This document shows positions 1 to 7,318 of a DNA stretch of 21,772 nt, in pieces (positions within the stretch are counted from its first letter, which is position 1; each line of letters starts with the position of its first letter). A program made the position numbers and the translations under genes. Origin of the DNA: a virus. The notes below the pieces were generated by a model. The model worked only from the letters and a program-made list of their open reading frames with translations, did no database searches and was not told the origin of the DNA. The stretch is from the IMG/VR virus record IMGVR_UViG_3300039047_000009, positions 8,987-30,758 of that record; one strand, 5' to 3'.

Positions 1-628
1 TAGCTAATGCACCATTGACTGTTAGTTTTTCAGTAGGGCTACTCGTACCAATTCCAACGTTGCCTGAAGAATCAATAGTCATCCTTTCAGTATTAGCTGT
101 TTTGAATTGAATGACACCATTATCAGCTAAAACAATTTCTGAATCAGGAGTATCGTCTGTATCAGCTAAAACTAAACGACCATTACCTGAACCATCGTTG
201 TAAATATTAAATTCTCTTGTGTCACCACTTTCTGTTAATTTTATATGTGGAGAAGCATTTGTTCCTGTTTTTGTAATAGTGGTAGCACCATCAACAGTCA
301 AACCATCAAAAGTTGGAGTTCCTGCAACATCTAAACCTGTAAGTGTACCAAGACTTGTAATATTAGGTTGAGCTGCTGTAGCTAGTGTACCTGTTATAGA
401 TGTATTAGCTGTAAGGGTTGTAAATGTACCTGCTGCTGGAGTTGTGCCACCAATGACAGAGCTATCTATTACTGCTCCGTCTAAGTTCATGGCTACTGAA
501 GTACCAGTAGAACTAAACAATGCGTCAACTGAATCTAAATTATTATTGAGTTTTGTACCCCAAGTATCAGTTGATGCCCCTACCTCTGGTTTTGTAAGGT
601 TTAAATTAGTTGTAAATGTATCTGCCAT
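1..628 (-). CDS. Tail fibre-like protein, C-terminus cut by the left window edge
   Basis: The minus-strand frame opens at ATG 628 ([17 protein letters not shown]) and stays open to base 1, giving 209 visible residues. The N-terminal stretch with [17 protein letters not shown] is a motif I know from phage fibre and structural proteins that start with a short virion-binding region. The body is rich in Thr, Ser, Gly and Asn. At the visible end there is a [17 protein letters not shown] motif, common in fibres just before a trimerising or chaperone C-terminal domain. A GAGG Shine-Dalgarno lies about 8 bases upstream of the ATG, and the preceding tail gene stops 10 bases away. Likely role: part of the tail fibre or tail tip contacting the host. 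The receptor-binding part, if any, is outside the window. Confidence 0.75.
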   Translation of the reverse strand, partial: MADTFTTNLNLTKPEVGASTDTWGTKLNNNLDSVDALFSSTGTSVAMNLDGAVIDSSVIGGTTPAAGTFTTLTANTSITGTLATAAQPNITSLGTLTGLDVAGTPTFDGLTVDGATTITKTGTNASPHIKLTESGDTREFNIYNDGSGNGRLVLADTDDTPDSEIVLADNGVIQFKTANTERMTIDSSGNVGIGTSSPTEKLTVNGALA

Positions 629-638
629 AAAATATCCT

Positions 639-1289
639 CTATGCTGCGTCAGTCCAGGTTGTTGTTGTTACGGACTGATCTGTCCAAGTTGTTGTAGCTG
701 GTGTTTGATCTGTATAAGAGGTAGTTGCTACAATCTCTTCCTCCCATTTTAGACCTCCTTCAGCAGAAAATCCACTTGTTTGTGCAAATGTTCCTGCTCC
801 TCTATCTATCTGTCTGCCTACGGCAACTACAGATCCTACCGCCGCAATAGTAGATTGACCTGTAAAAGTAAACCTACCCTCTGCTGTCATGTTTGAAACT
901 ACAGGTCCAATACTTGCACCAAGATCAATTTGATGGCCTGTAGCTGTCATGCTAGATGACGCTGCTATGACTGATGCACCTAAATCTATCTGAACTCCAG
1001 ATGCAGTCATACCTGATGATGCAGCTATAGTTGCTACGCCGTCATGTATAAGTGTGCTGTCTGCTGTAAATCCTGAAGATGCTGCTATAGTAGAAGCACC
1101 CGTAATTACAAATCTACCTGTTGCTGTAACTGCTGATGTGCCAGCTATTGTTGATGCGCCTGTAATAACAAAACGGCCAGTCGCAGTAAAACCTGATGAT
1201 CCAGCCGCAGTTGCCTGCGCAAATTGGTAAGATGGTGTACCCCAATGACTCCTGCCGTATTTACTAAAGCCGTAGCCTACTGAGGCCAT
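639..1289 (-). CDS. Repeat-rich phage structural (tail) protein
   Basis: A 216-residue protein starting [19 protein letters not shown]. Residues about 28-185 are built of roughly eight degenerate repeats of about 20 residues with consensus [19 protein letters not shown]. One 15-residue unit, [15 protein letters not shown], occurs twice. The regular Gly/Ala/Ser/Ile spacing suggests a beta-helix or beta-roll. The C-terminus ([17 protein letters not shown]) is the Thr-Trp-Asp-rich type seen in phage tail proteins. It sits 4 bases after the preceding gene and 10 bases before the fibre, so it is probably a tail or fibre-associated protein. No enzyme motif is seen. The exact role is not recognised. 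Confidence 0.6.
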   Translation of the reverse strand: MASVGYGFSKYGRSHWGTPSYQFAQATAAGSSGFTATGRFVITGASTIAGTSAVTATGRFVITGASTIAASSGFTADSTLIHDGVATIAASSGMTASGVQIDLGASVIAASSSMTATGHQIDLGASIGPVVSNMTAEGRFTFTGQSTIAAVGSVVAVGRQIDRGAGTFAQTSGFSAEGGLKWEEEIVATTSYTDQTPATTTWTDQSVTTTTWTDAA

Positions 1290-1293
1290 TGTA

Positions 1294-1686
1294 TTAAGCT
1301 AATGTAATATCTAAGTCGCCAGCATCAAATCTAAACACATCACCACTACTTACTGTTTTGTTTGCAGTAAGAGCAGCATAAGCAAGTAAATTACCGCTTG
1401 ATGATGCGTCAAAAATACCAACTGCAACTACTGTTCCATAGTCAGCTGTAGCTGTTGGATATTCAACTGCTGCTGCGTTTGTTGCGGTTGTTGGGTTTGT
1501 GCCAGAAACATTAAATGTAGCTGTTTGCCTTGCGTATGCGCCACCGCTTACTTCTGTTCCACCACCAGTATCAGTTGGTGCTACAGTAAACAAAGCAACA
1601 TGTAAAGTTGATGGTGCTGTGAAAGCATTTCCACCAAATACATGGTCTAAAACTTTATCTTCTAAATAATCGCTAAATCCAGACAT
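1294..1686 (-). CDS. Small phage tail/virion protein (putative)
   Basis: A 130-residue protein starting MSGFSDYLEDKVLDHVFGG with an excellent ribosome binding site (GGAG about 7 bases before the ATG). The opening, an amphipathic helix followed by TAPSTLHVALFT and ending with FRFDAGDLDITLA, matches a widespread uncharacterised phage tail protein family that I recognise by pattern only. There is no signal peptide, transmembrane segment or catalytic motif. It lies between the adaptor and the repeat-rich tail protein, which supports a role in tail or head-tail assembly. Confidence 0.6.
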   Translation of the reverse strand: MSGFSDYLEDKVLDHVFGGNAFTAPSTLHVALFTVAPTDTGGGTEVSGGAYARQTATFNVSGTNPTTATNAAAVEYPTATADYGTVVAVGIFDASSSGNLLAYAALTANKTVSSGDVFRFDAGDLDITLA

Positions 1687-1696
1687 TTATATTCTC

Positions 1697-2347
1697 CTAA
1701 TTGTTCTTCATATAATATATGTTTTTACCAGCTTTGCCATAAGTTTTTCTTCTTTGCATAAGAGATCCTTTGCCAAACTCTGCTTTTTCTTGTTGTAATC
1801 TTATTTCTTCTAAGGCTTTTTCAAACTGTGTTGTAAATAAAGGTATTCTTTCATCCTCCATTAAAAATACAGACGCGTGCTTCAAAGCACCATACAAATA
1901 TGCGTCTGGATGATTTAGTGAAACAAAGTTTGTTGTGTTGCTATCACTCAAAGAATCTATTTTGCCATAGTATGTCAGTTGTAAAGTGTAGCTTGTATCT
2001 GGTGTTGGTGCTAATTCTAAACTTTTGTCAACTATTGCATAATAAATAGGTTGTCCTGTTGAATTATCATTTGATTTTCTATATACATCTAGTGATTCTA
2101 TTGATTGTTGAAATAATGGTCTGAAATCATTTGATGTTATTTCTATGTTTATTGCCTCTAACCAATCAGTTGGTAAAGTTAGATATTGCGAATCAGCCGT
2201 TGCTGTCGCTCTTTTGACCATATCTTTTGTTCTTAATCTTCTATTCAGTTCGCCTTCAGTTGCGTCAATAAAAAAATCTAATTGATCTGTAAGGTCTGAT
2301 CTATTTAAAAAACTAGCTATGTTTGTTTTTAACTCTGCGTATGTCAT
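1697..2347 (-). CDS. Head-tail adaptor protein (SU10-adaptor-like)
   Basis: A 216-residue protein starting MTYAELKTNIASFLNRSDL. The N-terminal helix pair (FIDATEGELNRRLRTKDM), a central beta-rich part with LTLPTDWLEA, and a helical end containing HPDAYLYGALKHASVFL match the phage adaptor family that sits under the portal in SU10-like podoviruses. Its start overlaps the stop of the upstream gene by four bases (ATGA), which implies coupled translation. The position after the capsid gene is typical. It is assigned by motif and context without a search. Confidence 0.7.
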   Translation of the reverse strand: MTYAELKTNIASFLNRSDLTDQLDFFIDATEGELNRRLRTKDMVKRATATADSQYLTLPTDWLEAINIEITSNDFRPLFQQSIESLDVYRKSNDNSTGQPIYYAIVDKSLELAPTPDTSYTLQLTYYGKIDSLSDSNTTNFVSLNHPDAYLYGALKHASVFLMEDERIPLFTTQFEKALEEIRLQQEKAEFGKGSLMQRRKTYGKAGKNIYYMKNN

Positions 2348-2634
2348 ATTCTACCTTTCCAAGTTCTGAATGGTTTATTGTCAGGATCATTTAACCATTT
2401 TTTCAATGCTTTTTTATCATTGATTGATCCGTCCCTAACCATCTGTTGATATATTACCATAGGAATCTCTGCAACATGACGAAATTCTTTGCCTGGTTTG
2501 TACTCAGACAAATTTTTTACATAGTCTAGGGTGGGTTGTATGTTTTGTTTGGTATGACAAATCATCTTATCTTCTTCAGTAGCAAAGATGTTTTCACTAT
2601 TCCTAGAATAATCTAATACAGTTTTATTTGCCAT
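2344..2634 (-). CDS. Conserved phage protein of unknown function, between capsid and adaptor
   Basis: The likely start is ATG 2634 (MANKTVLDYSRNSENIF), giving 96 residues. The frame is open further upstream to 2664, but that extension runs through a terminator hairpin and is probably not translated. The protein is soluble, with a basic C-terminal part (NDKKALKKWLNDPDNKPF, then RTWKGRI). No motif is recognised. Genes of this kind often sit between the major capsid protein and the adaptor in marine podovirus-like phages. The ribosome binding site is poor, and the stop overlaps the adaptor start. Confidence 0.65.
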   Translation of the reverse strand: MANKTVLDYSRNSENIFATEEDKMICHTKQNIQPTLDYVKNLSEYKPGKEFRHVAEIPMVIYQQMVRDGSINDKKALKKWLNDPDNKPFRTWKGRI

Positions 2635-2641
2635 AATAAAG

Positions 2642-2663
2642 TGTGGGGGCATACACCCCCACA
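2642..2663 (-). terminator. Rho-independent terminator after the capsid gene
   Basis: A perfect 8-base inverted repeat (TGTGGGGG at 2642-2649, CCCCCACA at 2656-2663) with a 6-base loop lies 11 bases beyond the capsid stop. Read on the minus strand, the stem is followed by CTTTATT. It is probably a partial terminator that lowers transcription of the tail genes relative to the capsid gene. Confidence 0.7.
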
Positions 2664-2673
2664 TTACTAGCTA

Positions 2674-3624
2674 TTAACCAGCGTCAGTTGATGAAACTTT
2701 AACATCAGCAATAATACCATGTGCTGCTTCATTCTTCATTTCAAGTCCGTATTCTACGACTATCATTTTAGTTTGAGCGTCACCGATTGTGCTTATGTCA
2801 ATGGTTTCAAAATTTCTGAGGTATGCTACACCAGCAAATTCTGGATCTAACAGATGAACTGCTTGTTCTCTACTTCTGTTTGATGGCACAACTTGTAGTT
2901 CGCCAAAATCACCTGAGTAGATAGATACAGATGCTTCGATAGTGTTTGCATCCACAAACTGTCTAGCTTGTGATCTGCCTGTGAAACCAGAAATAACAGA
3001 TTTGTTATATGGTCCGCACATTAAGATTGATGGTTCAGCGCCACTTGCAAAACATTGTTGCTGAACATCTTTAAGCATATCTTCAGTCAAGTCTCTTCTA
3101 GTACCATTAGTTCTAGCAGCAGAAGCAGATCCGTTTGCGCCGTCAGATGCTTTGTTCACATTGGTTTGATACCAAGTTTCTAAAGATCTTGTTTGACGCG
3201 CAGCTGAAGCTGTACCTGTTACTTTAGCAATATTCTGTGTAAGGGCTTCTTCCATATCTCTTTTGAGGGCTTTTGCCATCAAAGCTAATTGGTGTGCCAT
3301 TTCAGAATTTTTGCCAGCAGCATCAGATGCTTCTTGCGATCCTGTTACTGTTGCATCTCTGGAAGAGATCATACATACATTAGATTCTCTGACAGTAGCA
3401 GTAGAAGCTGTTCTACTTAACTCAAAACCCTCTAACTGACCAGTTGAGGATGGAGTTGGTAGGCTTTCTGTTTGCCAGTCAAAGACCACATTACTTACAT
3501 TACTAGTACCGACACTTGATAAAAAAGGTGTTTGCATTGGTGATATGTTATAAATTATATCACTTAGCTGTTCTCTATCGGCGGTAGCAGTATATGTATC
3601 AAAAGCGTTAGTTACTTTTGCCAT
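2674..3624 (-). CDS. Major capsid protein (SU10-like, HK97 fold family)
   Basis: A 316-residue protein starting MAKVTNAFDTYTATADREQL. The segments IIYNISPMQTPFLSSVG, WQTESLPTP and the following GFEL are the hallmark start of the SU10-type (DUF5309) major capsid family, and the later SILMCGPYNKSVISGFTGR also fits. The family forms HK97-fold capsid shells. It has the strongest ribosome binding site in the region (AAGGAGT before the ATG), follows the scaffold gene directly, and is followed by a terminator, all consistent with a very highly expressed virion protein. No N-terminal protease segment is seen; the separate scaffold gene replaces it. Confidence 0.9.
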   Translation of the reverse strand: MAKVTNAFDTYTATADREQLSDIIYNISPMQTPFLSSVGTSNVSNVVFDWQTESLPTPSSTGQLEGFELSRTASTATVRESNVCMISSRDATVTGSQEASDAAGKNSEMAHQLALMAKALKRDMEEALTQNIAKVTGTASAARQTRSLETWYQTNVNKASDGANGSASAARTNGTRRDLTEDMLKDVQQQCFASGAEPSILMCGPYNKSVISGFTGRSQARQFVDANTIEASVSIYSGDFGELQVVPSNRSREQAVHLLDPEFAGVAYLRNFETIDISTIGDAQTKMIVVEYGLEMKNEAAHGIIADVKVSSTDAG

Positions 3625-3642
3625 TTTTTTACTCCTTAAAAA

Positions 3643-4665
3643 TTATATTATTTTTTCAAATACTTTAGCCGCATCTGTAATTTTTCCAGACTTAGCCAAC
3701 TTTTGTTTTGCTTTAGTCACAGGAGTTGCCGTTTTTGGTCGGTTTGTCGTACCAGGCCGTGCCACCTTTCTTGCTGGTGCTTTTTGTGTTGGTTTTTTCT
3801 TTGTGGCTGCAACTGTTTTAGAGTTTAGCCAAGCATTTCTCAAACCAAGTAAAGCACGATAATCATAAACCTGTTGTATCTCTTGCGGTGTATATTCCAA
3901 CACTTTAATAGCATACTCGCTAATAGCAGCTTTTTCTTTGGCAGCAACCTCTGGGTTTTGCCATTCTGGGATAAGTTCCATGAGTCTTTGATTGCCGTAT
4001 TCAACTTGTTGTTTTATAAGTTGTTGCTGTTTTTGAAATTCCTCTTGTTTGATTCTTTCCTGTTCAGCACTTACTGCGTTCAATTTTTCTTTTTTTTCAT
4101 CCCAAAGTTGCTTTTCGCGAACATAACCAACAGGATCATCTTTATAAAGTGTGTCCCAGTCTGGCTCGTTTGCCATTTCGCCCTTTAATTGGGCTTCCAT
4201 CTTCGGTAACAACTGCGAATAAATCGCATCCCTTTGCGCTACTTCTTTGGCTTGCTCTTCAATAGTTTTTCGCTGTTGAGAGAGTTCTTGTGTTTTGCGC
4301 GTATAATCTTGCTGACGAGAATAGCCATTGATAAGTTCTTCTTGCGTGACCTCTTGTTCAATTCCGTTTACATTAACTGTAAACATTTGAGGTTGCTCGA
4401 TTTCCTCATCAATATTTGTTTGTTCTTCATCTAAATTTTCGTCCTCTTCTATAGGCTCTTCTTCAACTTCTATATCTTCTTCAAGATCTTCTGTTTCTGT
4501 TTCCTCTATTTCAGGGACATCTTCGGTAGGTGTTTCCACCACCTCAACTTCTTCGTTTACTTGCTCTTCTTCCTTATCCTCTTCGGGGGTCAAAAAACTT
4601 TCAAACATAGCGGTAGTTGTTTCGCCTTCTGTTTTTAGTGCAGTCGGTTTTTCCGTTGTTGCCAT
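3643..4665 (-). CDS. Capsid scaffolding protein
   Basis: A 340-residue protein. Residues about 25-93 are extremely acidic (long Glu runs). The motif TVNVNGIEQEVTQEELINGY, then SRQQDYTRKTQEL, is typical of phage scaffold proteins. It is followed by a Gln/Lys/Glu-rich coiled coil (about 115-225) and a basic, Pro/Ala/Lys-rich tail (about 285-325). In this type of phage the scaffold organises the capsid protein during procapsid assembly and leaves before DNA packaging. It lies just upstream of the capsid gene, and an AAAGGAG ribosome binding site precedes the ATG. The 62-base gap before it (4666-4727) shows no clear promoter. Confidence 0.85.
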   Translation of the reverse strand: MATTEKPTALKTEGETTTAMFESFLTPEEDKEEEQVNEEVEVVETPTEDVPEIEETETEDLEEDIEVEEEPIEEDENLDEEQTNIDEEIEQPQMFTVNVNGIEQEVTQEELINGYSRQQDYTRKTQELSQQRKTIEEQAKEVAQRDAIYSQLLPKMEAQLKGEMANEPDWDTLYKDDPVGYVREKQLWDEKKEKLNAVSAEQERIKQEEFQKQQQLIKQQVEYGNQRLMELIPEWQNPEVAAKEKAAISEYAIKVLEYTPQEIQQVYDYRALLGLRNAWLNSKTVAATKKKPTQKAPARKVARPGTTNRPKTATPVTKAKQKLAKSGKITDAAKVFEKII

Positions 4666-4727
4666 ATAAATACTCCTTTACTGTATTTATGAATATTTTA
4701 AACCAATATTCTACAAAAAGGGAATAT

Positions 4728-4994
4728 TTATCCTAAATTTCTAATTTTGTTTATATGTGTTTTTGTAAGTTTGCCTTTTTCTACCATGATGCGTAGATGC
4801 CGTTCTACTTCAGGTAACAACAATAATGATCTGTGTAAATCTTCTCTTATCTGTGTATCTTTAATATCTCTGGTGTTTAACCAAATATTTGTGTATTCGT
4901 TTTTTAAATTTTCTAGTGCTTCTTTAAAAACATCAGAATCTAGTATTGCTTCAGCTTGTGCAGCTTTTACAGCTTCTTCGTGGGTTATGCTCAT
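4728..4994 (-). CDS. Small helical phage protein of unknown function
   Basis: An 88-residue protein starting MSITHEEAVKAAQAEAILD. It appears entirely alpha-helical: an N-terminal helix, then a segment with IREDLHRSLLLLPEVERHLR, and a basic end. The pattern matches small proteins encoded just before scaffold/capsid genes in other marine phages, whose role I do not know. The start overlaps the upstream gene stop by four bases (ATGA), so translation is probably coupled. Confidence 0.7.
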   Translation of the reverse strand: MSITHEEAVKAAQAEAILDSDVFKEALENLKNEYTNIWLNTRDIKDTQIREDLHRSLLLLPEVERHLRIMVEKGKLTKTHINKIRNLG

Positions 4995-5788
4995 GCAAAT
5001 AAGCCCATTGGATCTTGACGCTCTATTGAAAATCTGCTACCAGTAGGTCCTTGTTGCAAATCAAAAAGACCTTGTTCAAGACTTGCCAATCTTTGGTCAA
5101 AAGGTGTTAGATCAGGCATCATTGGCATTGTTGGTATATCAATATTTTGTATTGCTTGGTCAATATCTTTTTGTGTTACAAATTTTGACACATCTGGTAT
5201 CTCAGGCATATCTTGTCGTTCTATAGAGAGCCTACCTCCAGTAGGTCCTTGCGATAACAAAGTATCAATTTCGTCCCTTGATATAAATTTTGTCAAATCT
5301 GGTTGTTCTTGTGGTGGTATCAATGATGTTATTTCATCACGCAAACCTTGTCGCAAAACATCTACATCTATTTGTGGAACAAAATTAAAACCACCTAAAA
5401 TGTCTCTTGGCGGAGGAAAACGCAATTGATCTTGTAATATTGTAATGTTATCACCCATACCACCGCCTATAATATTTGGTGGTAATTGTGAATAATCAGG
5501 TGCGTCTGCGTCACTAAATGGCATATCTGGTGGCGCATCTGTAACAATGGTTGGCATATCTGATATAACTGGACCAAGTTGTGCTTGTGTATAACCACCT
5601 GCTTGTTCTGGTGAAAAACTTACGCCTGGTGCAATAACTTGTTCCATAGGCAATCCACCAGCTATTGATCTTGCATAATTAAAACCGCTTGCAAAACTTG
5701 GATCTACAGTTGGTGTAACAACTGGTGGTCGATTTACTGGTGGTAAACTATCTTCTCTTATGTTTGGTCCTAAAATTCCTATAGACAT
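4991..5788 (-). CDS. Proline-rich protein with internal repeats, unknown function
   Basis: A 265-residue protein from ATG 5788 (MSIGILGPNIRED). A TTG at 5806, with a closer AGGAG, would add six residues and overlap the endolysin gene by 16 bases. The protein is rich in Pro, Asp, Gln and Gly, with no signal or membrane segment. Two near-identical modules, QGPTGGRLSIERQD (about 180-193) and QGPTGSRFSIERQD (about 246-259), alternate with three PD(L/V)(T/S)xF units (about 163, 198 and 225). This modular, probably disordered design suggests a binding or structural protein. It lies between the endolysin and the scaffold region. The function is not recognised. Confidence 0.65.
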   Translation of the reverse strand: MSIGILGPNIREDSLPPVNRPPVVTPTVDPSFASGFNYARSIAGGLPMEQVIAPGVSFSPEQAGGYTQAQLGPVISDMPTIVTDAPPDMPFSDADAPDYSQLPPNIIGGGMGDNITILQDQLRFPPPRDILGGFNFVPQIDVDVLRQGLRDEITSLIPPQEQPDLTKFISRDEIDTLLSQGPTGGRLSIERQDMPEIPDVSKFVTQKDIDQAIQNIDIPTMPMMPDLTPFDQRLASLEQGLFDLQQGPTGSRFSIERQDPMGLFA

Positions 5789-5790
5789 AT

Positions 5791-6234
5791 CTATATCGTA
5801 CTCCAATCCTCTCCTGTAAACAATAGCGATTCTGCTTCTCTTCTTCTAATCAAACCTTGTAGTACCTTGCCACCAGCTTTATTCCATCTTTTAATTTGTG
5901 CTGGTACGCCTTCATAATCTTTTGCATTTAAAACTTTCAATAAAGTTGAGGCTTTTAAATTTGCTGGCCCAAGGTTGAATACCCATGATACTAATGCATC
6001 AAATTGATTTTGTTCCAAATCAACTTCTACAAGATCATTTATATAACCTTCATATTCTTTCATTTCATGCAACAAAAGATTGTCAGCTTCTTCTTGCGTT
6101 ATAGTGTCGTTTTCTTTTACACCTTTAGTTGAGCCGTAGCCTATTGTCCACACATTTGCTGCACATTTATAAGCCTCTAACTCACAGCCCTCAAATTTCT
6201 TTATCAAGGCTAAACCTTCTTGTGAAATTTCCAT
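5791..6234 (-). CDS. Endolysin, GH24 phage lysozyme (T4-like)
   Basis: A 147-residue protein from ATG 6234 (MEISQEGLALIKKFEGCELE). I chose this start over an upstream in-frame one because GGGGGGAG lies 5 bases before it and it begins just after the nuclease stop. The GH24 signature runs from KKFEGCELEAYK through TIGYGS. The catalytic positions read Glu15, Cys24, Thr30, which fits the Glu-8-Asp/Cys-5-Thr pattern of this family. Here Cys takes the place usually held by Asp. The enzyme cleaves glycan bonds in peptidoglycan. There is no signal peptide or SAR-type N-terminal membrane segment, so release must depend on a holin. Neighbours are nuclease and holin-like genes. Confidence 0.9.
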   Translation of the reverse strand: MEISQEGLALIKKFEGCELEAYKCAANVWTIGYGSTKGVKENDTITQEEADNLLLHEMKEYEGYINDLVEVDLEQNQFDALVSWVFNLGPANLKASTLLKVLNAKDYEGVPAQIKRWNKAGGKVLQGLIRRREAESLLFTGEDWSTI

Positions 6235-6235
6235 A

Positions 6236-6628
6236 TTACTCCCCCCAGACTTTTGTTTTTGTTCCGCCATCATAGTCAACGGCAAGATTTTCTTTTTTAA
6301 GTAATTCAGCAACATTTCCTTGTTCGCAAAATATATCGCCTAATACTCTACCATATTTATCAGTACCATACGATTTCAATGTTATATCGCCAACTAACCA
6401 TTCTTTTAATTTTGATTTAGCAAGCAATCCAAGTTCTTTTTCTTTTGTTCTATGTGGTTGTCTTTTTGTGTTTATTCTTGATTCTGGCGTGTCTATGCCT
6501 GCTATACGAACAGATTTATTGTGTAGTTGCACGGAAAAACCAAGATCAATGCTTTTTAAACGAACAGTATCGCCATCAATAACTTTCTGTAAAGTTACTT
6601 TATATACAAAAGCGTCTGGGTTTGTCAT
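6236..6628 (-). CDS. SNase-like (thermonuclease family) nuclease
   Basis: A 130-residue protein starting MTNPDAFVYKVTLQKVIDGD. Staphylococcal-nuclease fold motifs are all present: VIDGDTV (Asp18, Asp20), RIAGIDTPE (Arg41, Asp46, Thr47, Glu49) and DKYGRVLGD (Arg94). These match the calcium-binding and catalytic Arg/Glu/Arg positions of the family. Family members hydrolyse DNA or RNA. No signal peptide is present, so it probably works in the host cytoplasm, for example degrading host nucleic acid, or is released at lysis. It overlaps the holin-like gene by four bases and is followed directly by the endolysin, so it belongs to the lysis cassette transcript. Confidence 0.85.
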   Translation of the reverse strand: MTNPDAFVYKVTLQKVIDGDTVRLKSIDLGFSVQLHNKSVRIAGIDTPESRINTKRQPHRTKEKELGLLAKSKLKEWLVGDITLKSYGTDKYGRVLGDIFCEQGNVAELLKKENLAVDYDGGTKTKVWGE

Positions 6629-7101
6629 TTGTCGTCAGACGAGTGTGATGCACCAAAATAAAAAGATATGATTGCACTAGCCAAGCCACCCAAATAACCA
6701 AGCACTAAATTAATAAGTGCCTCGCTGTTCTGTTCTGGTGGTTGTAGTGTTACTAAAAATATGTAGCCAAGAAAACCGCCTATAGTTACCAAACCTATAA
6801 TTCTTGCAGTCCAGTCTTTACTGAACATACTTCTTGCATTTTGTTTATCTTGTGTTTCTAGTTTAAAAACATCAACATCAAGTTCCTTCATTTTAACTTC
6901 AAAGTCTTGTTCGGCTTTTTTAAGTTCAAGCATCTGTTCTGGTGTTGCGTTTTGTATTGCTTGTTGTATAGATTTTTGATCGTTTGGCACACCAAGAACA
7001 TCTGCAATCATGTTTGCAGCCATGCCACCCATAGGTCCACCTAAAGCTGTTCCAAGAGTAGGTGCTACTGTACCAACTATATTTTTAAGTATATTTTTCA
7101 T
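6625..7101 (-). CDS. Putative 3-TM holin
   Basis: A 158-residue protein. There is a Gly/Ala-rich hydrophobic N-terminus (about 8-36, including GGPMGGMAANMIADVLG), a charged coiled coil (about 42-92), a conserved-looking SKDWTARIIGLVTIGG before a transmembrane segment (about 101-119), and a last transmembrane segment (about 128-150) ending in a charged tail. This architecture matches the phage 3-TM holin family found in marine phages and gene transfer agents. Holins make the inner-membrane lesion that frees the endolysin. The endolysin is two genes downstream, which supports the call. Confidence 0.75.
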   Translation of the reverse strand: MKNILKNIVGTVAPTLGTALGGPMGGMAANMIADVLGVPNDQKSIQQAIQNATPEQMLELKKAEQDFEVKMKELDVDVFKLETQDKQNARSMFSKDWTARIIGLVTIGGFLGYIFLVTLQPPEQNSEALINLVLGYLGGLASAIISFYFGASHSSDDK

Positions 7102-7102
7102 A

Positions 7103-7318
7103 TTAAACCAACATTGATGTTACAACTGCTATAGACAAAGCGCCAAGAAAACCAAACACGCCAAAGGTTGCAGTTTTTATTGTTAAATTAATTCTAGTGA
7201 TTTCTTCTTTGATGTCTGAAAATTCATTGAAAGCAGTTTTCCAACGCTCGTGTGATATTGTTTCTAACTTTGTAAGTCTTTCTGCAACATCTTTGACTGT
7301 CATTTTTTTTATTGTCAT
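7103..7318 (-). CDS. Small coiled-coil membrane protein, XhlA/holin-like
   Basis: A 71-residue protein starting MTIKKMTVKDVAERLTKLET. A charged amphipathic helix (about 8-45) precedes one C-terminal transmembrane segment (about 50-70, TFGVFGFLGALSIAVVTSML). This is the topology of XhlA-like haemolysin/holin accessory proteins. It overlaps the cyclase gene by one base (TGATG) and sits 1 base from the 3-TM holin. It is probably a lysis accessory protein or antiholin. A membrane anchor working with the cyclase is an alternative. Confidence 0.65.
   Translation of the reverse strand: MTIKKMTVKDVAERLTKLETISHERWKTAFNEFSDIKEEITRINLTIKTATFGVFGFLGALSIAVVTSMLV

Noticed and set aside
3874-4434. Plus-strand hydrophobic frames opposite the scaffold gene
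   Set aside because: Antisense shadows of the Glu/Gln/Lys-rich scaffold protein.
4666-4727. Possible promoter before the scaffold gene
   Set aside because: AT-rich with repeated AATATTC but no -35/-10 pair at a valid spacing.
6235-6315. Upstream in-frame extension of the endolysin (27 residues) as a signal segment
   Set aside because: It overlaps the nuclease frame, lacks a good ribosome binding site and ends before the strong GGGGGGAG that serves ATG 6234.
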